From: Antedon mediterranea
Taxonomy: Eukaryota > Echinodermata > Crinoidea > Comatulida > Antedonidae
NCBI RefSeq assembly: GCF_964355755.1
Contig: NC_092673.1
Location: forward strand, 18,421,001 to 18,485,000
DNA: 64,000 nucleotides
Reading direction: 5' to 3'
Shown piece by piece: positions 12,101-21,100 of the stretch. Every line of letters starts with the position of its first letter. Position 1 is the stretch's first letter. The notes under the pieces were generated by a model, which did not search any database, was not told the origin of the DNA, and worked only from the letters and a program-made list of their open reading frames with translations. Both the position numbers and the translations under genes were made by a program.

Positions 12101-15100
12101 ATAATATATATATTTAATGTTCATCATATCTAGAAAGTAAAAGACTAAACATTAATTTAGAAACACAGTGTAAATATTTACAATAGAATGAGTATTGTAT
12201 ATTCTGTATAATATATTGTATATAATTATTAATAAGCTGGTGTAGTATTGATACCACAGCAGAAACTGGCCACAATAAAAAATGAATGAAAATGAAATAT
12301 AACTATTCTATAAATATAACCATTGAGAAATAATTTCTTCATGATATAAATAAACACATGTGTATGATAAATCAGGTTGAAATAAAATAATTTGCATTGT
12401 GTAATGAAGACAATTGTGGCAATGGCTATTTATCAAATACCAATATCTTACATTAGATTTTTATTTTTCAGATCAAATTATGGAAGTAATTGTGGGATCT
12501 GCTGGTGAAACACTTCATCTTAAGGATGAAGACATCAAGTTGGAGATACATTCTGAAGCAATTGAAGGGGAAACAGTTAAAGTATCGCTAGAAAATTTTT
12601 CTGAGGAAACAGGCATGCCTGTACTTCATTCTCATGAATCAATAATATCACCTATTGTTAAATGTGGACCAGAAGGCACCAGCTTCAAAAAGCCCATTTT
12701 ATTGTCATTTCCACACGATGCTGTAAATGAAGAGAATTGGAAATTCACTCTACTTGTTAAAGATCGCATTCAAGATGAATGGAAACAAATAGCATTGACA
12801 AATGATAGAAAGGACGTTCATTTTACTTTAAACAACGGTCGATGTTATGTAACTTTAAAACATTTCTGTTTTTATACACTAATGGGTCATCTAAGGAATT
12901 TGTTTGGTAAGAAAAAAATGTTGTTAGGAGTTTTTGGAAAGATGCTTTCAAATGATGATTATCAACTTCTAACAAGATTTTGTAAGCCATCAGATAAAAA
13001 GGTAATTGCTATAATTTGTTTTTAAACTGTATTTGAATAATGTACTAATAAATTGGATAATTTAATACCTCAATAAATTCCTGCTATTTGATTGGATGAT
13101 TGTGGGTCACATGGTGTGCAATAGTACATAAATAATCAATGTTTATAAGTGTAATGGTAGAAACAATGAGATGATTGATGAAAGGTTATGATTCAAAGCC
13201 GAGTTGAACATAACATTTCATTATTCACCAAATGCCATTATTTGTACAATTACACGAATCTAAAACATGCATCTATATATTAATGCTACTAAATTAGTTT
13301 CATAATTTTACGTATCTCCCTCGAAAGCGCTGAATGGTATATGCTCATATTTGACTGATGTTTCTTGATGAGATGCACACGATAGGCTATAACTCTTTCC
13401 TCAACTTGAAGCAAAAAGTAACAGTAATTTGAGAGCCATGTTTCATGAGTTGTTACATCACGTATCAACTATGCAACCTCCTCTGTTGTGTAACGTAATG
13501 GTTGGATCTACAAATACTATGCAGAGCCACCAAATTACAGTGTTTAGTCTCGACAGCCGGCCAACCGTATCAACTGATTGCGTTTAATTAATCACACTTA
13601 TTCGTGGAACATAATAAATTTTGTAAATCATGGCTACCTTGGTGATTAAAACACTTTGGTCAATGATATTTTTAGTATATTCAAGTTTGAATTCATGAAA
13701 TGTGTAAATAATAATTATCACCGCTTAATGGCAAAAATCGAAACTAGACAGGCCTAATCCAACCCCCACCAAAATTCATCAGTGGCAGGAATTCGTTCAC
13801 CTAAGTACCATTTTGAGAGAGATAGTGCTCTTAATATTAAAAAAAACCTTAAGTAACTGTTCTATTAAACCTGATATTGCTCATTTAAAAAAATAAATGA
13901 AACCTTTACTACTTCAAATCAAGAGATTGGTGATTTGTTTAATAAGCCTTTTCAATCAGTTTTAATCCAGGAAAAATGTAACAACATCTCAAAACCAAGA
14001 TTGAAAATATTAAATTTCAGTGTTCAATATCTCCAATCCTGAGGGCCCATTACACACAAGGTCACTTATATATTTACGAATTGACAACATTTTTTTATGC
14101 AAGAGTGATAAAACTCTGGAACAAACTTCCCTCAAATGGTTTCATGCACTACGTTCCATATTTTTAAGAACACCTCTGCAAAGAGTGAAGTTACTGTTAC
14201 TTTTCAGTTGATTAACATTACTGTACTTACAGTTAAAATTATTTTAAAAATTAAGGTATTGATAAATCATGTAATTGAATTGATCTGTTAATAATTATAA
14301 AATATGCTGTGAAGAAGTGATGATTGCCATGTACACTTCCCTCAAATAATTAAGAGACAAAAAAAACTACAAATATATCTGTATATTACTACTATAAGTA
14401 TATACATATTTCAGATGATTGAAGAAGACCACATAAAAATTGGTGAGCAGCCTTTAATAGTACCTGAAAATATACTTGTCATGTATAAGGACATGAAAAT
14501 CACTGTAGCATTATCAAATCAGGAATGGAAAGTTCAGAAGGATGAAGAAGTAAGAATATTTTTTTTATAATTTTATAATTTTATGAATAATCATAATATT
14601 TTTAGTACTGAAAGTTGCCATGGTAAAGAATATGCATTAAATTTGCAGTAATACGACATAACTTGATCATTAATAACCAAAAATCCATTGCTATCCAATT
14701 AAGCATACTGGTCCATGATACTAAGTTCTTGGAATACAAAATTGTGATTAGTTCTTTGGAGGATACACACACATTTTTTTAGATTTCTTATTGAGAGAAA
14801 AAATGAAAGCATTACCAGTATAAAAAAAATATTTAAAAAAATATATATAAATAAATAGTATAATATTTATTCACCACAGCAATCAATTTAACTACAATGC
14901 CTTATAATATAATATAATAGTAATAATAATTTAATATAATATAATTTATCTTAGCATGACTTCATTGTTTCCCTAGAATGTCAAGGCGGAAAACCTATGG
15001 CGTACAGGACCATCCAAGAAATTTCTTTTAAGAAGAAGTAATTCTTCAGCAAAAGTCCTAAAGGCAACAGTATTACTTTCACAAGAGTCAAATGATATTG

Positions 15101-18100
15101 ATCCAGTGGAAGTGAATTGTAAGTATATAAAATGCTAACAGTAAGTCTAAATTTAGAAAGATGATTGTAATAAATAAAATGTAGTATTCAAATACGGTAA
15201 TCAGACATTAACCATCCATGACAATAACCACCCATTATTGACTGTACCATAGTTAGAATATGGGTTGGAAACAATGTAACGCCCGTATTCTTAAACCGGA
15301 CTTTAGTCGTAGTTCGAAGTTCGACTTGAAAAAGTCGTAGTTCGAGCTATTACTTCAAATTCGATTCAAAAACGAAGTAGTCGAAGTTTGCAGTTCGACT
15401 TAATGAAGTCGAGCTTTTAGTCGAGTTGCACACGTCTGGGTAACAAAGGCTATACATTGGCCAATGACAAGAGAGTATTTGAGGAGCAGAAGAAATTTTG
15501 CGCATTGATATTACTTTCCATTTCTTACAACACTTTTTACGCATCAGGACTATATATATGAAAAATAATTTTAATCGTTAATTATTAGAACAAGATCAGT
15601 ATTAATTTAACAGTGAAGTATATTTGATTAACAACAAATAAAATCTTCAAAATATATTTAGGAACCACGGCGGTACGGTAACTTTTATATTAGGCCCCCA
15701 ACAAAGTATGATCGCGACGAACCACGCACTTCATAGCGTGACAAGAAAGCGCTAGGCCCCCTAAACATTCCATCGCGTGGTGAATTGCCGCATCTCCCAT
15801 TGTCGCTATGGCGTGACGTAGCTCAAGTCGGACTTGCGTGAAGAAAATAATGTAATTTGTATACAGTTCTAAATAAAGATGATTTTCATTATTATAACTT
15901 ATACCAATGTATATTTAATTAAGCTAATATAAATATAGATATTTCATTCTTCAATATCTGGCCAATATAACAACTCAATGACTGTTACGTTTTTTATAAA
16001 CATCGTTTAAAAACCATTTAGTCGACCATTTAGCCTGCCCCCTTCAGGACTAAAAAAATCGATCAAAATCCGTCTCGATTTAGTCGAGGTTAGCCTGAAT
16101 TAGTCGGCGATTTAGTTGAAGTTCGGTTTATGAATTAAAATGACGTCATTTTTTTAGTTTTAGCTCGAACTACGACTAAAGTCCAGTTTAAGAATACGGG
16201 CGTAAGTGTTGGCTTGTTTTTTATCTAGCACTACAATACACTTTGGTTACATTGCTATAAATCCTAAAACACCTTAATTCTTCCTATATCAAACGGAATA
16301 TTCTTATTCCGAATATCGGTTGGGTAGTTTTTTTTTCTCATTCTCTCAGATTTCCTCATTGAAATTTTTTTTTTTTATTATTTAATTTCCAGGATAATAT
16401 CACTGGTCGAGTTTTTCTATACATATATATAAATCTGGTTTCTTTTTTTATTGAAATAATAATTATATATTTTATTTGTTATAGGTAATGTTGAGACATC
16501 AAGACCAAATCTAGGTATGTTATAATTTTAATTATGGTAATGATGTAGATTAAGTCTGTTTTCACCTTGACTAAAAGAACAGCATGAGCCAATACGTCTG
16601 AGGCAGATAATAGATGCAGCGGCTGCCATAATGGTCAGCCTCTGTGTTGATTTCAAATGCCTGATGGAACCCCAGCTTCATATATACAGCACTGATATTC
16701 CTAGATGGTCTCCCATCCAAGCTCCAACCAGGTCCAACATTGCTTACCTTAACTGATCAGACAAGAAAACCAGTGTTTCAACATGACAAGGTCATATTAT
16801 ATGTAGTGAACAAACATTACCAGACTACAATTTTAGAATTTAATTAATTACAATATAGGTTAAATTCCGGCCAATGTGAAAAGTTTTATGGTAAGTTCCG
16901 GCAAAGTTGCAGGCATCTATAACTACTAACTGCTAGCACGCCTATGAGAAAAGGACTTTTAAACCACGATACTTTATAGCAAATATATTTACTGTAATTT
17001 TTAGCTAATTTGTTTCATCTCATGCCAGTACAGGTGTTTCTTCTGGTATTGGTGTGTCTTCTGGTACAGGTGTGTCTTCTGGTGCAGGTGTGTCTTCAGG
17101 TGCAGGTGTGTCTTCAGGTGCAGGTGTGTTTTCTGGTGCAGGCACATCTTCTGGTGCAGGTGTGTCTTCCGGTGTAGGTGTGTCTTCAGGTGCAGGTGTG
17201 TCTTCTGGTGCAGGTGTGTCTTCAGGTGCAGGTGTGTCTTCAGGTGCAGGTGTGTCTTCCAGTACAGGTGTGTTGTCTGGTGCAGGTGCATGGAACCGAG
17301 GTATTAGGCAAGGTAATAATACTCTTTAGTAGTACTTAGAAAATATATATAATAAATTTAGGTTTTTTTAATACAGATACAATGCAAAGTTTTCACCGGA
17401 AATGCCGTCTTGAATATGTGACCTACTATTCCCTCCTATTCTACTCACAGACTAGAATCGTCATGGTCAATAAAAAAAATAACATCGTTGTATTGTCACG
17501 ATATTATTGCTCTTACTGACCATGACGTCATTTGATTGCACGTGTGAAAGTATTATTTTCATCAAAGGCAGCATATATGGTTATCCTATAGTTCTAGTAT
17601 TAAAACTTTTTAGATTTTCTTTGTTTTATGTATGAAAAATGCATATTTATTCATGTGTAAATCAGGCCCGTAGCCAGAATGCATCAGAGGGGGGGTTTTC
17701 TTGACCCCAATTATATTGCGAGCGCAGCAAGCCACTGTAGGCTGGGGGCCGGCAAGGGGGCCAGGGGCCTTGGAAGCTTTGGCTCTCAGAGCAATTTCGG
17801 TTGTTTTAATCAGCTTACAGAGACATCGGACACTATATTCGATCGATTTAAACATAGTCAATAGAAGTAAAATGACCAAAAAATCTGCTATAATTGATAA
17901 TTAATTGCACGATTTTGGAAGTGGGGCCTTTGTTTTTCAACAGTGGTGGCGCCAGCCTTATACTTAGGCGGGGGGCCTAAAATGTACGTTTCACTGTAGG
18001 CTCGCCTACTGTAGCCTACATTATTAAACAAAAACATGCCATTTTCGTTTAGCCAACATCTTATTATAGCTAAGTTATTACATTTCCAATGTCCTGTATG

Positions 18101-21100
18101 TCATGAACTCCTCATTGTACATCGAAAGTCCAGATGGTATGCACGCATGTTATATAAATAAACTTATTTCCCCGACGGAAAAGGGTCTACGCTTGCGGAC
18201 GCATTCCCCTCCAAATAAAAGGCAAAAAGAGCCAGTTTTTTAGGCCTAGGCCTGATATTTTTTAAGTATTTAAGTGTATTTTGAAGACCTGCAGCTCCAG
18301 TTTTCAAACTTTTCTTAGCTCAGCCCCAATTATAGAGCTGGTCATTCTTATTTCGAAGTACAATACAGTCAGTGCATTGTCTGGGGACCTAGAACTCTTT
18401 TAAAAAATTTTTTTATAACTCCGTCCCAACCATGGTAGTGCTGGTTCTGGAGACTTACCGGTATATATTTTGTATAATAAGTCCAATTTCCGGAACCTAG
18501 CAACTCTAGCTCCAACCCAACCATGGTTGGCTGGTCCTGTAGACCTATAATTTCGTTTCTTATTTCAATGTTTTGCCGGAACCTAGCAGCTCTATTTTTC
18601 ACAATTTCCTTATCTCCACCATCCATGGCGGGCTAGTCCTATAGACTTATAATTTTGTTTCACTTATCAATAGGGGCCTCTTTCCAGGGACCTGACAGTT
18701 TTATTTTTCACAATTTTCTTAGCAGCTCAACCCTAATGGTAGGGCTGGTCCATACTTATATATTTTGTTTCTTTTTTCGAAATACTATAATCCAATTTCC
18801 AGATTCCTAACAACTCTATTTTTCTAAATGTTCTTAGCTCCATCCCAACCAAATCAAAATTGTTTAACCGATCAGCCCATGGGTGTTAGTTTCGCGCATT
18901 TACATTTTTCGCACCCCCAGACAGTCTCTGTCTCTGCGATTAACGATATACTTCTTGGCCCGTGGGTAGGTTTTGCGTTCGCGTATATTTTCTATTTAAT
19001 AGGCATATTGAACTTCATTTTTAAAATTGAAAGAATGTATTTACACAGTCATCGCAACGGACTTCATGCAATGTGTTTTTCACACAGTATTTTATTTATG
19101 TACCATAAAAAATGGAACAAGTTGGATACCCTAAATCTTATTAAAACGGCCTCAAATTACGCTATAACGCGTTGCTCCCGGGGGGCGGCCATTTTAATGT
19201 AACTATTCATATCTTGCTTTATTTTAAAATTTTACATAATTTAATTTAATTTAAATGAAAAATTGATTTAATTTCCATCATTGTTTATATACTATACAAG
19301 TTGATAATGTATTGATTATTTTATTAGGTGATCATTTTTAGGTGATCATAGAATAAAATGATCACCTATTGTTATTGTACAAAATCTTTTATTTATTAAA
19401 CTGATTATGTATAGGCAATGGTGGAAAGAAAGAGAATGAGATTACATCATCAGGTCAACAATGTGAACCATCGTCAAGTCAACAATGTGAACCATCGTCA
19501 AGGCAACAACAGAAACCATCATCAAGTCAGCAACGGAGATCATCATCATTTCAACAACGGACAATATTGTTCAGTCAAGAACAGAGACTATCATCAAGGA
19601 GTCAGCAATGTGAACGAAGTGAAGGTAAGTTACTCATAACATTTTATAGAATGGGTAGGGAGAAAAACATAAGAAAGGGTAAAATGAAAGATTATAATAG
19701 GATTATTGTGATGATGATCGAAGATGATAATGACAAGGAAGTGATGGATAATATGATAGATAGTATTTATTGTCATTTTAACAACATTAAAATATAATTA
19801 GGCATATGAAAACAATAACAAAATATATATCAGAAGAATGAGCAATCTGCGATTTTTGCTTTGGTAATTTGTATCACTAACAGCATGCCTGGATGCATGG
19901 ATGTATACAGAAAGAAAACTTGATTTAAATAGATCATGTCACATTAAATAGAATTATGATAATATAATTACTTTAAAATACATATTATTAATAGGCTACA
20001 ATGTTAAATTTAATTAATATTTATATTTTCTACAAGAAACAACACCTAACTGTTCATGAACACGCGCCAACAACAACATGCCCGGTTGTTGATGCGAACT
20101 GTCTATTCGACAGTTTTTTACTAAATAAATTGCATAAAATGAACAATTAAATATCCAAATAGCATGATATTGCCATGTAGTTTTATAACTTTTTTTACCA
20201 TAAAACCTCTTCTGGTTGTCCGGGCTTACTGTAGATTAGTATGCAAAAGTCCCAACGTAAACGGCGCCCTACCGCATAGAAAACATTACTGTTGCAGGGA
20301 AAACTGTGGATTGCTCATTCTTCTGATATATATTCTTTGATACAATACATAAGCGTCGTAACCAGTGATAGTCTAAGGAGATCTTACAAACTTGCTGTTA
20401 AATACATGAATTGAATTATAAACAAATGATTGTCGGCAGCTTGTCATAAACACAAAAATATGTTGAGGAAGAATAAATTAATAGTGGGTTGTATTTGGAC
20501 AACTGATTATAGATATAGACAATTTATACTGTAATCTTTGTTTAATCTGTCAATTTAATAATACATTATTATTTCTATGATTATTATAAATATACTACTG
20601 AATTTATTACATAATATACAAATAATGAATGTTTATGAGTGTAATGGTACAAATAATGGCACGAGGTGAATGATGAAAGGTTATATTTCAACGAGGCGAT
20701 GAGCCGAGTTGAAATATAACCTTTCATCATTCACCAAGTGCCATTATTTGTACCATTACACGAATACAAAACATTCATTATTTGTTTTATATAACATCTA
20801 AATAAATTCTAGTTATTTGAATCAAATAAAAGGTAGCCCTAGCCAAAGTTTACTACATTTCATTCACACACATTGATTAAAAACAGTAACATTTTGTTTT
20901 AAATAATTTTATATTAAATGTTATATTTATATGGATTTCGTAAACACACCTACTTTTGTGTTAATTATGTCAACAAACGACCAAACAATCCTAGGCCTAG
21001 CAAGGCTAAAACGCCTAGGCTAGGCCTAGCCTAATACTAGCATGGCCTAGGCTAGACCTAGTAGCCTAGTACTAGCTTGGCTGAAAGGCAAAACTTCGAC

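Noticed and set aside
17001-17291. Minus-strand frame of repeated His/Lys/Thr residues
   Set aside because: It is the reverse of the GVSSGA repeat exon; the plus-strand frame joins in phase with neighbouring exons.
18828-19202. Open frame of 124 codons with a hydrophobic middle
   Set aside because: No recognisable domain; it overlaps a decayed tandem repeat and has no splice or start support.
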